DNA of 64,000 nucleotides from Pseudoalteromonas citrea. GTDB taxonomy: Bacteria > Pseudomonadota > Gammaproteobacteria > Enterobacterales > Alteromonadaceae. Where the stretch lies: the NCBI RefSeq assembly GCF_000238375.3, contig NZ_AHBZ03000012.1, positions 558,001 through 622,000 of the forward strand, written 5' to 3'. Of this stretch, positions 1 through 9,781 are shown one piece after another (within the stretch, counting starts at the first letter, position 1; each line of letters begins with the position of its first letter). Made by a program: the position numbers and the translations under genes. Under the pieces are notes generated by a model. The model did no database searches and was not told the origin of the DNA. It saw only the letters and a list, made by a program, of their open reading frames with translations.

Positions 1-149
1 ATTTTATTCGACTCATAATTTGGCATGACAACTACTACTTTAAAACCTTGTCGTTCCATCCATTCAACTGCAGATTTTCTAATTAATGGTCCACCTCCAC
101 TTTGATATGGATAAAAAGAACGGGTTATATAGTATATTTTTTTGCTCAT
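1..149 (-). CDS. Glycosyltransferase, N-terminal fragment (runs off window)
   Basis: About 49 codons of a protein that continues beyond position 1. The N-terminus (MSKKIYYITRSFYPYQSGGG...) has the hydrophobic strand followed by a Gly-rich loop typical of the donor-side Rossmann start of GT4-type glycosyltransferases (compare YRPNIGG in the gene at 17081). An in-frame upstream ATG at 167 would add six residues; neither start has a clear ribosome binding site. It follows wecC on the same strand after a 200-bp gap in which I see no gene, so it probably belongs to the same polysaccharide locus. Donor and acceptor sugars cannot be told from this fragment. Confidence 0.6.
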   Translation of the reverse strand, partial: MSKKIYYITRSFYPYQSGGGPLIRKSAVEWMERQGFKVVVVMPNYESNK

Positions 150-352
150 GATTATTATTTTACTCATTGTAGTAAAGTGATATTTTAATATATTAAGCGC
201 ATGAACGCCCTTCCACATAAAATTTCCAAACCTTACTTATATGGTTTTCGCGCAATTCATTCGTTTACATTTAGTGCAACTTAAATATATAACTTCGTTC
301 CTTTATAGATTCTAGGGTAGCCGCTAGATCTTACCAAAGAGCATCTTTTGCC

Positions 353-1615
353 TCACCAGATACCCTTCGTATCAATCACAAAAGAGTCATGCAATTTAAA
401 CTTCTTGAACTGCTGATGGTCTACAAGCATAACATGTATATCTGTTCTATTTAATGACTCATCAATAGTCACTAACTTGATTTTTTCATGGTTGATTGAT
501 TCAATATTTGGTTCGATGGCTAATACCTCTCCGGTATGAAATTCAGCAATTGACTCTGTAATGTCTAGTGCTGGGCTTTCACGTAAATCATCAATATCAG
601 GTTTAAATGCTAAGCCGTAGCAAGCAATAGTGACATCTTTAGCGGTTTTAGATGGATTAGCTTGTAAAAATTCAGCTAATTCAATTTTAACTTTATCAAT
701 TACCCATTCAGGCTTTTTATCATTAACGTCACGCGCAGTTTTAATTAACTTTGCTAACTCTGGTGTTTTTGAAACAATAAACCAAGGATCAACTGCAATA
801 CAATGCCCACCAACACCAGGTCCAGGCTGAAGAATATTGATGCGAGGGTGGCGATTAGCTAGAGCAATCAACTCCCATACATCAATATCTAATTCATCAC
901 AAATCATCGACAATTCGTTAGCAAAAGCAATTTGCACATCACGACAACTATTTTCTGTTAACTTTGCCATTTCAGCGGTGCGTGCATTGGTGATAACACA
1001 ATCACCCATAACAAAGGTTTTATACAATTCAACACAGCGCTCTGAACAGCGCTTACTCATACCACCAATAACTCTGTCATTTTGTACAAGCTCTGTCACG
1101 ACATGGCCAGGTAAAACGCGCTCTGGACAATGTGCTACATTGACATCGGCACCTTCACCGTGATTTTGTGGAAATGTTAAATCGGAGCGCGCTTCACTCA
1201 ACCATTCAGCCATCTGCTCGGTAGCACCGACAGGTGATGTAGATTCTAAAATTACTAAGTCACCTTTTTTAAGTACCGGTGCAATCGCTTTTGATGCGGC
1301 TTCAATATAACGCAGTTCAGGTTTTGGAATATCACCCTCATTTTCAATAGGAAGGAATGGTGTTGGAACCGCAATTAGGAATGCATCAGCAGCCTCTGGT
1401 GTCGTAACAGCTTTTAAATAACCTTGCTGTACCGCCGCACTTACCAACATATCTAAATCTGGCTCTACAATATGAATCTCACCACGATTAATTGTATCTA
1501 CTGCATTTTGGTTAACATCGACACCAATTACTTTTTTCTTACGGGATGCAAACATCGCTGCTGTCGGTAGCCCGATGTAACCTAAGCCTACAACTGAAAT
1601 TGTTTCAAAAGACAT
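353..1615 (-). CDS. wecC: UDP-N-acetyl-D-mannosaminuronate dehydrogenase (WecC-type)
   Basis: Oxidises UDP-ManNAc to UDP-ManNAcA with two NAD+, in the cytoplasm. The 420-residue product has the N-terminal Rossmann motif GLGYIGLP, the NSCRDVQIAFANEL stretch of the central helix, and the catalytic-cysteine loop GGHCIAVDPWF, which is of WecC rather than Ugd type. The start at 1615 (MSFETIS) is preferred over an ATG 12 codons upstream because AAGGG sits about six bases before it and the protein then begins just before the Rossmann strand. It lies 67 bp downstream of wecB, which makes its substrate. The two together supply the ManNAcA donor for the WecG-family transferase at 11231. Confidence 0.93.
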   Translation of the reverse strand: MSFETISVVGLGYIGLPTAAMFASRKKKVIGVDVNQNAVDTINRGEIHIVEPDLDMLVSAAVQQGYLKAVTTPEAADAFLIAVPTPFLPIENEGDIPKPELRYIEAASKAIAPVLKKGDLVILESTSPVGATEQMAEWLSEARSDLTFPQNHGEGADVNVAHCPERVLPGHVVTELVQNDRVIGGMSKRCSERCVELYKTFVMGDCVITNARTAEMAKLTENSCRDVQIAFANELSMICDELDIDVWELIALANRHPRINILQPGPGVGGHCIAVDPWFIVSKTPELAKLIKTARDVNDKKPEWVIDKVKIELAEFLQANPSKTAKDVTIACYGLAFKPDIDDLRESPALDITESIAEFHTGEVLAIEPNIESINHEKIKLVTIDESLNRTDIHVMLVDHQQFKKFKLHDSFVIDTKGIW

Positions 1616-1682
1616 GATATCCCTTTTTATAAATATATGAGCAATGAGCAATGAGCAAAATTAAATTCATTATATATTCTTT

Positions 1683-2819
1683 TTAGCTAGCTAAAATATC
1701 GCAAATTCGCGAGCATGCATTACCATCACCATAAGGATTGTGGGCTCGGCTCATCTCTGCATAACTATTCTCGTTCGCAAGCAATCCTTTAAGAGATGAA
1801 GTAATTAATTCAACATTTGTGCCTACCAACTTAACTGTGCCTGCTTCAACCGCTTCTGGTCGTTCAGTTGTATCGCGCATGACTAATACTGGCTTACCAA
1901 GACTCGGGGCTTCTTCTTGAATACCTCCTGAATCGGTCAGGATAATGTGCGCACGATTCATTAAGTAAACAAAGGGTAGGTATTGCTGAGGCTCAATTAA
2001 ATGGACGTTATCAACATTTGCCAGAATGCGATTTACCGGTTCTTGCACATTAGGGTTTAAATGTACTGGGTACAATATTTGTGTTTCAGGATGATTTTTA
2101 GCGATTTGAGCTAAAGCTTCACAAATACGCTCAAAGCCTCCGCCAAAACTTTCACGCCTATGACCTGTAACTAAAATAAGCTTTTTTGTTTCATCTAAAA
2201 ATGGAAATTGCGCAGCTAGCGCCGAAGATAAATCACTATCTTGTTCTATTTGCGATTTGACCATTAATAGAGCGTCAATAACTGTATTACCAGTAACAAA
2301 AACATTTTCTTCACTGTAGTTTTCAGTTAATAGGTTTTTCTTAGATGTTTCAGTTGGAGCAAAATGATACTTAGTTAATGCACCGGTTAGTTTTCGATTT
2401 GCTTCTTCAGGCCAAGGTGAATATATATTGCCAGTACGTAAACCGGCTTCAACGTGGCCGACAGCTATTTGCTCATAATATGCTGCTAAGCTTGCCGCAA
2501 ATGTGGTTGCTGTATCACCATGCACTAGCACTACATCAGGTTTAAATTCTTTTAAAACAGGCGTTAATTCTAACAAAATACGCCCTGTAATTTCAGGTAA
2601 CGTTTGACCCGATTTCATTAAATTTAAGTCATAGTCAGGGATGATTTTGAAAAGTTCTAACACCTGATCAAGCATTTCACGATGCTGTGCCGTTACACAT
2701 ACTTTCGCGTCGAAACGTTCGTCTATTGCAAGCGTATGAACAAGCGGTGCCATTTTTATTGCTTCTGGTCTTGTGCCGAATACTGTAAGAACTTTCACAG
2801 GTTTTCCTATATTTTTCAT
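1683..2819 (-). CDS. wecB: UDP-N-acetylglucosamine 2-epimerase (non-hydrolysing)
   Basis: Interconverts UDP-GlcNAc and UDP-ManNAc. The length of 378 residues is normal for the family. Visible signatures are [12 protein letters not shown] at the N-terminus, [33 protein letters not shown] and the UDP-binding loop [15 protein letters not shown] followed by RDTTERPEA. An AAGGA precedes the ATG at some distance. It is the first step of the ManNAcA branch and sits between wzc (177 bp upstream) and wecC. The gap before it may hold a promoter, but none is obvious. Confidence 0.95.
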   Translation of the reverse strand: MKNIGKPVKVLTVFGTRPEAIKMAPLVHTLAIDERFDAKVCVTAQHREMLDQVLELFKIIPDYDLNLMKSGQTLPEITGRILLELTPVLKEFKPDVVLVHGDTATTFAASLAAYYEQIAVGHVEAGLRTGNIYSPWPEEANRKLTGALTKYHFAPTETSKKNLLTENYSEENVFVTGNTVIDALLMVKSQIEQDSDLSSALAAQFPFLDETKKLILVTGHRRESFGGGFERICEALAQIAKNHPETQILYPVHLNPNVQEPVNRILANVDNVHLIEPQQYLPFVYLMNRAHIILTDSGGIQEEAPSLGKPVLVMRDTTERPEAVEAGTVKLVGTNVELITSSLKGLLANENSYAEMSRAHNPYGDGNACSRICDILAS

Positions 2820-2996
2820 TATTTCGTTTATCCTTGAAACTAGTTCAGGACTAAACTTTTGCTATAAAATGTTAAGTGTATTTTTAGCTATAAATGACGA
2901 CTTACATTAACTAATCACTTGTAGCTACTAATGAGGCTTGAAAATAACTCTTCGTTTATAAACCTGAATGAAGAGCTACGACACCCTAATGAATTA

Positions 2997-5246
2997 CTAT
3001 TTTTCAGACTTGTATTCGTAATTGTAGTAACCATAATATCCATAAGCATTACTTGCCTTTTTAACCACCCCATTAAATACAACGCCTTTTACATCAATAC
3101 CGTTTTGTTCAAAACGATTGCGCGTTACTACAAGCTCTTTTACATGGCTCTGACCAAAGCGCGTTACCAGTAGTGTACTGCCTGCATGGGCACTCACAAT
3201 AGCAGGGTCTGTGACTGCCAAGATGGGAGGAGTATCTATAATGACCAAATCATACTTACTACTTACTTCTTCAACTAATTTGCTAAAATTACTGTGCATC
3301 AAAAGCTCTGAAGGGTTTGGCGGTATTTGGCCTCTGGTAATTACGTCTAAATTAGCGACTTGGCTAGGCTTAATCACATCAGTCAAACTTAACCGGCCTG
3401 ATAAATAGTCACTCAAACCGTTATCCCAATTCAAACCCAACTGAGTTTGCAGGTAGCCTTTTCGCATATCAGCATCAATGATCAGTATCTTTTTATCACT
3501 TTGTGCGAGCACTGTTGCTAGGTTCACTGAAATAAATGACTTACCAACGCCAGGGCTTGGGCCTGAAATAGCAATGATGTTATTTTTGGCTTCCATCATG
3601 GCAAAATGAAGGCTGGTTCTTAGGCTTCGCAATGCTTCAATCGAGAGGTCCGCTGGATTATCTACAGCGAGTATTGACTTCGCTTTTTGGGTTTTACCTT
3701 TACGTGCCCTTGCAAAACCAGTCAGTTTAACTTGATATTCTGAGTAAGGCACGCTTGCATATACAGGTAAGCCTAACGCTTCAATTTCACTTGGGTCTTC
3801 AATCCCTTTATGCATTGCTTTTTGCACCAATACAATCGAAACAGCAAGCATACCGCCTAACATAGTTGCCAGTACCACGATTAATGCTTTTTTAGGTTTA
3901 ACCGGTTTTGAGCGATTTACTTCGGCGTAATCTATGATACGTACGTTACCCACAGTGCCTGCGCGTACTATGTCTAGCTCTTGAGTTTTAGCAAGTAAGA
4001 GTGTATAAATTTCGTTATTCACTTCAACGTCGCGCGTTAGGCGTAATAATTCTTGTTGTGTTTCAGGCAAAACTTGTACTTCGCCTGCCAACTTACGCTT
4101 TTGCTCTTTTACTACATCAATTTGCTCAATAACTCCTAGGTACGATGGGTGCTCTCTTTTAAACTTGCGGCTAAGCTCTAAGCGTTTTAAATCAAGCTCT
4201 TGAAGCTTTGTATCGAGCTTTACTATTTGCTCAAGCACTGCTTGAGTTTCTAATGAAATATTAACTGATTCACGCTTTACTTGGTATTCATTAAATAACT
4301 GTTCAGCTTCTTCAAGTTGCTTTTTTACTTCTGGTAGTTGAACGTTTAAAAACTCTAATGATTTTTGTGCTTCTGCACTATTGCGCTCAACGTTTCTGCG
4401 TACATAAACACTAGCCACTTTATCCAGTACTTGCTCAGCATACGCCGAATCTGCATGCTGTAAGCTTAAGTTTATAATGCCTGAATCTTTGCCTTTTTCA
4501 CTTGCGCCAATCGCTGCTTGTAAATCAAGCACTGTGTTTAATCTATCTCTTTTTACAATGAAAAATTCGGTATTAGCTCTCGCGGTTAACGTTTTGACTG
4601 TTAGCGTAAACATGCCATTAGTTAGCTCGCTACCGACTAAACCACTTAAAATCACATTGCCATTAGCATCAAATAACTCAATTTTATTTTGTTCTTTCGC
4701 GACTAATGTAAATTGCTGACCAATCGCATTGGCTGGTACGTCAAATCTAAAAACATCTAGCTGTTCACCGCCCCAAGCATAGCTGCCGGCACCAAAGCTC
4801 GGTGCAGCCAGCTCATCAGGCTGACTGGGTGAAAACGAACGGAACATCTTTCCACCAATAAGCGGGTAGTGGTTATAACCAATCGCAATATCAAGTTTTA
4901 AGGCATCAACTGCTTCACCAATAATACTGCGTGATTTAAGGAGTTCTATTTCAGTAACAGCTGCAGAGGTGCTTTCAAACATGCCAGCCATATCATCAAA
5001 ACCTGGGACTGAACCGCCCTTTTCTTCTACTTGGATCATGGCCGTTGCTTGGTATATTGGCGTACTTAACAGTGCATAAGCAATACCGACCAGCATAAAT
5101 AGCGTTGTGACTAAAATAATAAAAAGTTTTCTGTCTAGTAAGGTACCAAACAGCGCCATTAAATCTATTTCTTGCGAGTCTTGTTGAGCTGTTTCTCGCA
5201 CAGGCTTTGCCTGTTGATTTGTAACAAAATTAGGCTGAGCATTCAT
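2997..5246 (-). CDS. wzc: Polysaccharide co-polymerase / bacterial tyrosine autokinase (Wzc-type)
   Basis: Inner-membrane protein that controls EPS or capsule chain length and export by cycles of tyrosine autophosphorylation, working with Wza and Wzb. The 749 residues comprise an N-terminal Wzz domain with a first membrane segment near residues 35-55, a long periplasmic coiled-coil region, a second membrane segment near 455, and a cytoplasmic BY-kinase domain. The kinase has Walker A GPSPGVGKS, Walker A' LIIDADMRKG and Walker B DLVIIDTPP. The C-terminus carries the expected tyrosine cluster (NAYGYYGYYNYEYKSEK). The start at 5246 is preferred over an ORF extension 18 codons longer because AAAGGTG lies just before it and the extension would run into wzb. 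Confidence 0.94.
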   Translation of the reverse strand: MNAQPNFVTNQQAKPVRETAQQDSQEIDLMALFGTLLDRKLFIILVTTLFMLVGIAYALLSTPIYQATAMIQVEEKGGSVPGFDDMAGMFESTSAAVTEIELLKSRSIIGEAVDALKLDIAIGYNHYPLIGGKMFRSFSPSQPDELAAPSFGAGSYAWGGEQLDVFRFDVPANAIGQQFTLVAKEQNKIELFDANGNVILSGLVGSELTNGMFTLTVKTLTARANTEFFIVKRDRLNTVLDLQAAIGASEKGKDSGIINLSLQHADSAYAEQVLDKVASVYVRRNVERNSAEAQKSLEFLNVQLPEVKKQLEEAEQLFNEYQVKRESVNISLETQAVLEQIVKLDTKLQELDLKRLELSRKFKREHPSYLGVIEQIDVVKEQKRKLAGEVQVLPETQQELLRLTRDVEVNNEIYTLLLAKTQELDIVRAGTVGNVRIIDYAEVNRSKPVKPKKALIVVLATMLGGMLAVSIVLVQKAMHKGIEDPSEIEALGLPVYASVPYSEYQVKLTGFARARKGKTQKAKSILAVDNPADLSIEALRSLRTSLHFAMMEAKNNIIAISGPSPGVGKSFISVNLATVLAQSDKKILIIDADMRKGYLQTQLGLNWDNGLSDYLSGRLSLTDVIKPSQVANLDVITRGQIPPNPSELLMHSNFSKLVEEVSSKYDLVIIDTPPILAVTDPAIVSAHAGSTLLVTRFGQSHVKELVVTRNRFEQNGIDVKGVVFNGVVKKASNAYGYYGYYNYEYKSEK

Positions 5247-5262
5247 AAACGCACCTTTATCC

Positions 5263-5697
5263 CTATAAATACTTTTGCCAAGCGCTACAAGCGCTCTCAA
5301 TTAACTCGTAAACATGTTCAAACGCTTCTCGCGATTGGCGATATGGATCGGGTATTTCTTTATCATCAAGCCACTTGCCTAACAAAAAAGTTTTACCTCG
5401 TGCTTGCGGGTAACGATTACATAAATCAGATAAATGCCGCTGTTCCATCACTAAAATCACACTGTTTTCAGCAACCAGTGATGAATTTAACTGCCTGCCT
5501 TTATGAGCTAACATATCGATATGTTGCTGCTGTGCCAGTTCAACCGCGGTTGCATCCGCACTTTTGCCTTCAAGTGCAGTTAAGCCAGCTGATGAAACGC
5601 GAATAGATTTACCTTGTAACTTGTCTTTTAAAATATACTCAGCGGTGGGACTACGGCATATGTTACCAGCGCAGACCACTAAAATACTATCAAACAT
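5263..5697 (-). CDS. wzb: Low-molecular-weight protein tyrosine phosphatase (Wzb-type)
   Basis: Dephosphorylates the tyrosine cluster of Wzc, letting it cycle. The 144-residue protein has the P-loop CX5R as CAGNICRS at residues 9-16 and the general-acid loop DPYRQS near residue 116. Both are diagnostic of the LMW-PTP family. It lies 16 bp upstream of wzc and 9 bp downstream of wza, so the three form a tight wza-wzb-wzc cassette. Confidence 0.94.
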   Translation of the reverse strand: MFDSILVVCAGNICRSPTAEYILKDKLQGKSIRVSSAGLTALEGKSADATAVELAQQQHIDMLAHKGRQLNSSLVAENSVILVMEQRHLSDLCNRYPQARGKTFLLGKWLDDKEIPDPYRQSREAFEHVYELIESACSAWQKYL

Positions 5698-5706
5698 ATT
5701 CTGCCC

Positions 5707-6831
5707 TTACTGGTTTTCGATATCTTGTAATGCATCGACGGTAGAAAGCGACGGTAACAATAAACTAATGACACGGTTCCAACGCGCCAGTGGTGCACTG
5801 GTTACATACACTATGTCGCTAGGCTGTAATTCAAACTGCTCAGCCATAACGAGCGCAGCGATGCTTTTTGCATCTAACTGATATACATCGGCAAGCACAC
5901 CATCGCGTTCAAAGTCACGCTTGCGTAATACAAACACACCACTGGCATTTGCGGTGGTTTCGTTTAAGCCACCCGTTTCACTGAGCGCTTGTGCTAAATT
6001 CAAACCATAACGGGTAACTTGTACGGTGCCCGCTCGTTTCACGTCGCCCAATACAAATACATTTTGTTTATCATTACGTGATATGTGAATAATATCACCG
6101 TGTTGTAATAAGCGATTTTGTGAAATGTCGCCCGCAGCATAAAATGCGTTTAACTCAATATTTTCAGTGACATCACCGCGCGTGAAGCTCACTTGTTGCC
6201 AGTCTGCGTTATCTGTCAAGCCACCAGCCTGACTTACTGCATCAATAAGTGTTAATGGTGTTTCTGTAATAGCATATACACCTGGTTTATTTACTTCGCC
6301 TGTCACATACGTACGCTGACTTTTAAAGCCCACTACTTTTACATCTACTTGCGGATCTTCTATTACGCGACTTAGGCGCTTGACTAATTCTGTGCGTACT
6401 TGATTAACCGTTTGGCCTGCGGCCTTAATACCGGGTGCATAAGCAAAGTTCAGGCTACCATCGGCTTGTACTCTAAAACCATCAAATTCAGCGGTTCTTT
6501 GCACTGCTGCAGGAATCGTTAATTCAGGGTGATCCCAGACCCCCACACTCAGCACATCGCCAATGCCTAGCTTATATTCATAACCAGTAACATCAACACC
6601 TTGAGAAGGTGACTTTTGAGTTGCTAACGCACTCTTTTGTAAACTTTGTTTTTGTGCACGTATAAGGTGGGAGTCAATCATTTTAACATTGACGTGCTCT
6701 AGCTCTTGTTGGGCATTATTATAGTCTTGCCCACCGCTTAGCCCTTCAAAGTGGCTACCAGGAATAATGTTACAACCAGAAAGTGAAATAAGCGCGAGTG
6801 ATGAAAGAAGTTTAATACAACATTTAGCCAT
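5707..6831 (-). CDS. wza: Outer-membrane polysaccharide export lipoprotein (Wza-type)
   Basis: Forms the outer-membrane channel through which the polymer leaves the cell. The 374-residue protein begins with a lipoprotein signal ending in the lipobox LSGC (Cys at residue 20). A Poly_export domain (YKLGIGDVLSVGVWDHPEL) follows, then two SLBB-type repeats (YVTGEVNKPGVYAI; VFVLGDVKRAGTVQV) and a C-terminal region matching the Wza amphipathic helix (PLARWNRVISLLLPSLS). It is the first gene of wza-wzb-wzc. The 1.4 kb upstream has no convincing gene, so a promoter for the cassette must lie there. Confidence 0.94.
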   Translation of the reverse strand: MAKCCIKLLSSLALISLSGCNIIPGSHFEGLSGGQDYNNAQQELEHVNVKMIDSHLIRAQKQSLQKSALATQKSPSQGVDVTGYEYKLGIGDVLSVGVWDHPELTIPAAVQRTAEFDGFRVQADGSLNFAYAPGIKAAGQTVNQVRTELVKRLSRVIEDPQVDVKVVGFKSQRTYVTGEVNKPGVYAITETPLTLIDAVSQAGGLTDNADWQQVSFTRGDVTENIELNAFYAAGDISQNRLLQHGDIIHISRNDKQNVFVLGDVKRAGTVQVTRYGLNLAQALSETGGLNETTANASGVFVLRKRDFERDGVLADVYQLDAKSIAALVMAEQFELQPSDIVYVTSAPLARWNRVISLLLPSLSTVDALQDIENQ

Positions 6832-7316
6832 TTTTATTCCATATAGCTTTTTAAAGACAGTTATCTACCGAATTAAAACACGAGCACAAGCAGACCGCAA
6901 GCACTACCCGCACACATGTTAATTAAAGATTAAAAAAACTTTACTTACTCGCTAGTTTTTATTTAGCAAATTAAAACAATAAAATATGGAAGAAATATGG
7001 AATTTAAAGCGACCTTGCTTTAAATGGCGTAAAACTAAGCCTAGCACGTAGTAAAAGGTTTAGAATATTGCAGCAATCCATAGCCTGCCAAAAAGAATAC
7101 AATTTAATTGTCGCACATTATAGTTCGCTAAGTTGAGTTGTAAAGAGCTAGTGTGCATAAAATTAAAATAATGGTATACGATTGGATTAGAGCTCAAATT
7201 GTTTTTTGAATTGGGTGGCGCTTTAAGTGGATTTAGATGGTGTGTAGAGGTGATTGGTGAGCAGAACATGAAATAATGTGGGGTGTGAAGCATAAATATT
7301 CGAGACGTTTAAAAAT
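6832..7316. other. Gene-free leader of the wza cassette
   Basis: 485 bp between wza and the repeat array. It is AT-rich and holds no ORF with coding character; a 77-codon minus-strand frame at 7060-7293 has no recognisable content or ribosome binding site. The wza promoter and a long 5' leader should be here. On the minus strand GCGGGTAGTGC (around 6901-6912) is only a partial match to the RfaH ops element, so I do not annotate it. Confidence 0.5.
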
Positions 7317-7403
7317 GCGAGGCATAAAGCCTCGCCTACAGCGGTAGGGTTGGTGATTGTGGCAATTGATGCATTTTTCGGTAGGCGAGCATTTATTGCT
7401 CGC
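7317..7403. repeat. REP doublet, copy 1
   Basis: Both stems are perfect 7-bp pairs: 7317-7323 with 7329-7335, and 7385-7391 with 7397-7403. GTAG tags lie at 7336-7339 (minus strand) and 7381-7384 (plus strand). The interior between the palindromes is about 13 bp longer than in copies 2 and 3. Confidence 0.8.
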
Positions 7404-7613
7404 TTGTGTTTTGAGGTATTTGGTTGATTTTTGTAAATTCTATGACGGTGGTTTTGCTTTCAGGAATAGGAGTAGTATTGAGTTTGGGGTAATGCCTGAA
7501 ATGATAGTTAAAAACCCGAGCCAGCGAGGCGCATGGTCAAAGGTAAGGTGTTTCACCTGAATAAATGCAAGGCATGAGCCTGAAGACATGTGATGCATAA
7601 AACCTTAAAACAT

Positions 7614-7687
7614 GCGAGGCATGAAGCCTCTCCTACGGGGCCGTTGGTAATTGGTGCGTTTACGGTAGGCGAGCATTTATTGCTAGC
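7614..7687. repeat. REP doublet, copy 2 (degenerate)
   Basis: Same architecture as copy 1. One mismatch lies in each stem (GCCTCTC at 7626-7632 and TGCTAGC at 7681-7687). Both GTAG tags are intact (7633-7636 minus strand, 7665-7668 plus strand). Confidence 0.8.
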
Positions 7688-7868
7688 TTGTGTTGTAAGC
7701 GTGGTTGATTGGTTTTTGTAAATTCCATGACGGTGGTTTTGTCTTGAAATATAGAGATATTGAGTTTGGGGTAATACTTGACGCCAGCAAGGCGTATGAT
7801 CAAAGGTGAGCTGCTACACCTGAAAAAATGCAAAGCCTTAAGACATGTGGCATAAAACCTTAAAACAT

Positions 7869-7942
7869 GCGAGGCATGAAGCCTCTCCTACGGGGGCGGT
7901 GGTAATTGGTGCGTTTGCGGTAGGCGAGCATTTATTGCTCGC
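7869..7942. repeat. REP doublet, copy 3
   Basis: The first stem has the same GCCTCTC mismatch as copy 2 and the second stem is perfect. Sharing this mismatch and the 74-bp length with copy 2 suggests that the two arose by tandem duplication. Confidence 0.8.
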
Positions 7943-8122
7943 TTATTTTGTGAGGTGGTTGATTGATTTTTGTAAGTTCTATCACAGAGGTTTTGCTTTC
8001 AGGAATAGGGTTGACATTGAATTTGGGGTAATGCCTGAAGAATTAGGTAAAAATCTAAGCCGGCGAGGCGTATGGCCAGAGGTAAGGTGTATCACCTGAA
8101 TAACTGCAAAGCATGAAGACAT

Positions 8123-8201
8123 GCGAGGCATGAAGCCTCGCCTACAGCCACAAAACTGGTGATTTTGACATTTTTAAGATAGGCGAGCATTGATTGCTCG
8201 C
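8123..8201. repeat. REP doublet, copy 4 (array end)
   Basis: Both stems are perfect. The second tag is ATAG (8179-8182) instead of GTAG. The following spacer is not repeated; 78 bp later comes the manB stop codon. Confidence 0.8.
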
Positions 8202-8278
8202 TCATCTTGTGAAGCTCTTGATGAAGTTGATTTATCAAGCCATTATTAGTCCGCTAATTGATATAGAGTCAACTTAGC

Positions 8279-9754
8279 CTAGTTTAGAAGTCTTTTTTCA
8301 AGGCCAGCCATCGCAGTTAATAATAAGTTTTGTGCTAGTTGCTTTGAGTTTGACTCAACATAGCAACGTAATTCAGGAGCATTGCCAGAAGGCCTAATAT
8401 GTAAGCATTCGCCATTATTAAAATGCATTCTTAAACCATCTAAGGTATTAGTCTTTACTACAATACCTTGCCGAACCTCAACCCCTAGCATATCTAAAAA
8501 AGCAACGGGGTTTGACTCTGCCTCTATCAGTAACTTTTTGCTTATCATAGGTAGTACATTTTGCAAGCGGTCACTGGCGGTATAACAACTTGGCAACCCT
8601 TTAACCAAAGAAGATAGAGCACTTTTTTGTAAAATAGTTTCGACCAACACCACCAGCGCTGGTAGTAAAGCATCTCTTGTAGGCAAAGCACTTAGTAATT
8701 CACCATTGTATTGAACAGATGAGCCAAGTAAGAACCCGCCGTTAGCTTCAAAACCAGCCAAGTTGACAGACCCTTTAATACAACTAGCTAGGTCAGTTCT
8801 TGCATCACCTGTATGTGGGTTATTAAATGCTTCAATAACATAAGGTGAACCAATTTTTGTTCGAGTAACATGAGCAAAAGCACCACTCAAATCAATAGCA
8901 CTGTTACAGTTAATAGGCACCGCTAAAGTGCTTATATTAAGTGCTTTAGCGCATAAAAGACCGAGTATATCGCCTCTCAACCACTCGCCCTGCTCATCAC
9001 TAACCAATGGCCTATCACCGTCTCCATCCGTAGAAAACAGCACATCGAGCTGATATTCATAAACCCACTCAAGTGCTCGCTTTTTATCTTCAGCTGAAAC
9101 GGCTTCCGTATCTATAGGAACAAACTCGTCGCTTCTTCCAAGCGCAATAACTTCAGCGCCAAGTTCTGTGAATATTTTAGAATATAAATCGCGCCCGGCA
9201 CTTGAATGCTCATAAATTCCAATACGTTTACCACTTAAAATCTTGCTATTAAATAGTGATGTATATCGCTTTATATAGCGTGTTTCAGCAACTTGGCTTA
9301 CATCCAAGTCACACAACATTTCGAGTGGTTCAAATTCAACATTGGCATTGAGTATGTTAGCTTCATCTTGTTTTGATATTTCGCCATCAGGCCGATAAAA
9401 CTTAAGCCCATTCCGATCAAACGGGATATGACTACCAGTAACCATAATTGCAGGTATACCATCGAGCATCGCACTATACGCCAGCGCAGGAGTCGGAATA
9501 ACACCAAAATACATTACTTTAATATTAAGTTGTAATAATGCTTGCGAACACGCCTGAGCCATCATTCGGCTACTTGGTCGATTATCAATTGCGATCGCCA
9601 CTTCATTAAAATCAAAAGACGTACGCATTGCATTAATAAAGTTAACAGTGAAAGCAGCACAGACATTTTCTGATAAACTTTCTACTAAACCTCTAGCTCC
9701 ACTTGTACCAAAAGCAACACCGCTTTGCTTAATAACCTCTGAACTCACTAACAT
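8279..9754 (-). CDS. manB: Phosphomannomutase / phosphohexomutase
   Basis: Interconverts mannose-6-phosphate and mannose-1-phosphate for GDP-mannose synthesis. The roughly 490-residue alpha-D-phosphohexomutase has the phosphoserine loop VTGSHIPFDRNG, the Mg-binding loop DGDGDRP, the sugar-specificity loop GFEANGGFLLG and the phosphate-binding loop RPSGNAPELR. I place the start at the ATG at 9754. A TTG three codons upstream leaves only two bases after AAAAGG, while the ATG has about 11. It lies 27 bp after manC and is the last gene before the repeat array. A phosphoglucomutase role is possible, but the manC neighbour favours mannose. Confidence 0.87.
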   Translation of the reverse strand: MLVSSEVIKQSGVAFGTSGARGLVESLSENVCAAFTVNFINAMRTSFDFNEVAIAIDNRPSSRMMAQACSQALLQLNIKVMYFGVIPTPALAYSAMLDGIPAIMVTGSHIPFDRNGLKFYRPDGEISKQDEANILNANVEFEPLEMLCDLDVSQVAETRYIKRYTSLFNSKILSGKRIGIYEHSSAGRDLYSKIFTELGAEVIALGRSDEFVPIDTEAVSAEDKKRALEWVYEYQLDVLFSTDGDGDRPLVSDEQGEWLRGDILGLLCAKALNISTLAVPINCNSAIDLSGAFAHVTRTKIGSPYVIEAFNNPHTGDARTDLASCIKGSVNLAGFEANGGFLLGSSVQYNGELLSALPTRDALLPALVVLVETILQKSALSSLVKGLPSCYTASDRLQNVLPMISKKLLIEAESNPVAFLDMLGVEVRQGIVVKTNTLDGLRMHFNNGECLHIRPSGNAPELRCYVESNSKQLAQNLLLTAMAGLEKRLLN

Positions 9755-9781
9755 AACGTTCAAAACCTTTTAGTTTTTTGT

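Larger units (their letters stand above)
7317..8201. repeat. Tandem array of four GTAG-tagged REP doublets (REPIN/BIME-like)
   Basis: Four copies of a unit with successive starts 297, 255 and 254 bp apart (7317, 7614, 7869, 8123). Each unit opens with two facing palindromes. The first is GCGAGGC-loop-GCCTCGC followed by CTAC; the second is GTAG followed by GCGAGCA-loop-TGCTCGC. Each stem thus carries a GTAG tetranucleotide at its inner foot, one on each strand, as in REP doublets mobilised by RAYT transposases. The intervening 160-210 bp are also repeated and contain a small AGGTG/CACCT hairpin. No RAYT gene is in the window. Confidence 0.85.

Noticed and set aside
2937-2980. Inverted repeat CTCTTC...GAAGAG after wzc as a terminator
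   Set aside because: Only a 6-bp stem with a loop over 20 nt and no proper T-tract.
6901-6912. GCGGGTAGTGC on the minus strand as an RfaH ops element
   Set aside because: Only the GGTAG core matches the consensus; no JUMPstart context was found.
7060-7293. 77-codon minus-strand ORF upstream of wza
   Set aside because: No recognisable domain, composition like intergenic DNA, no ribosome binding site.
7357-8099. Two plus-strand ORFs (7357-7560, 7845-8099) with similar peptides (AFRNR..IEFGVMPE)
   Set aside because: They are equivalent positions of the tandem repeat spacer. The middle copy is broken, there is no ribosome binding site, and similarity follows from DNA repetition.
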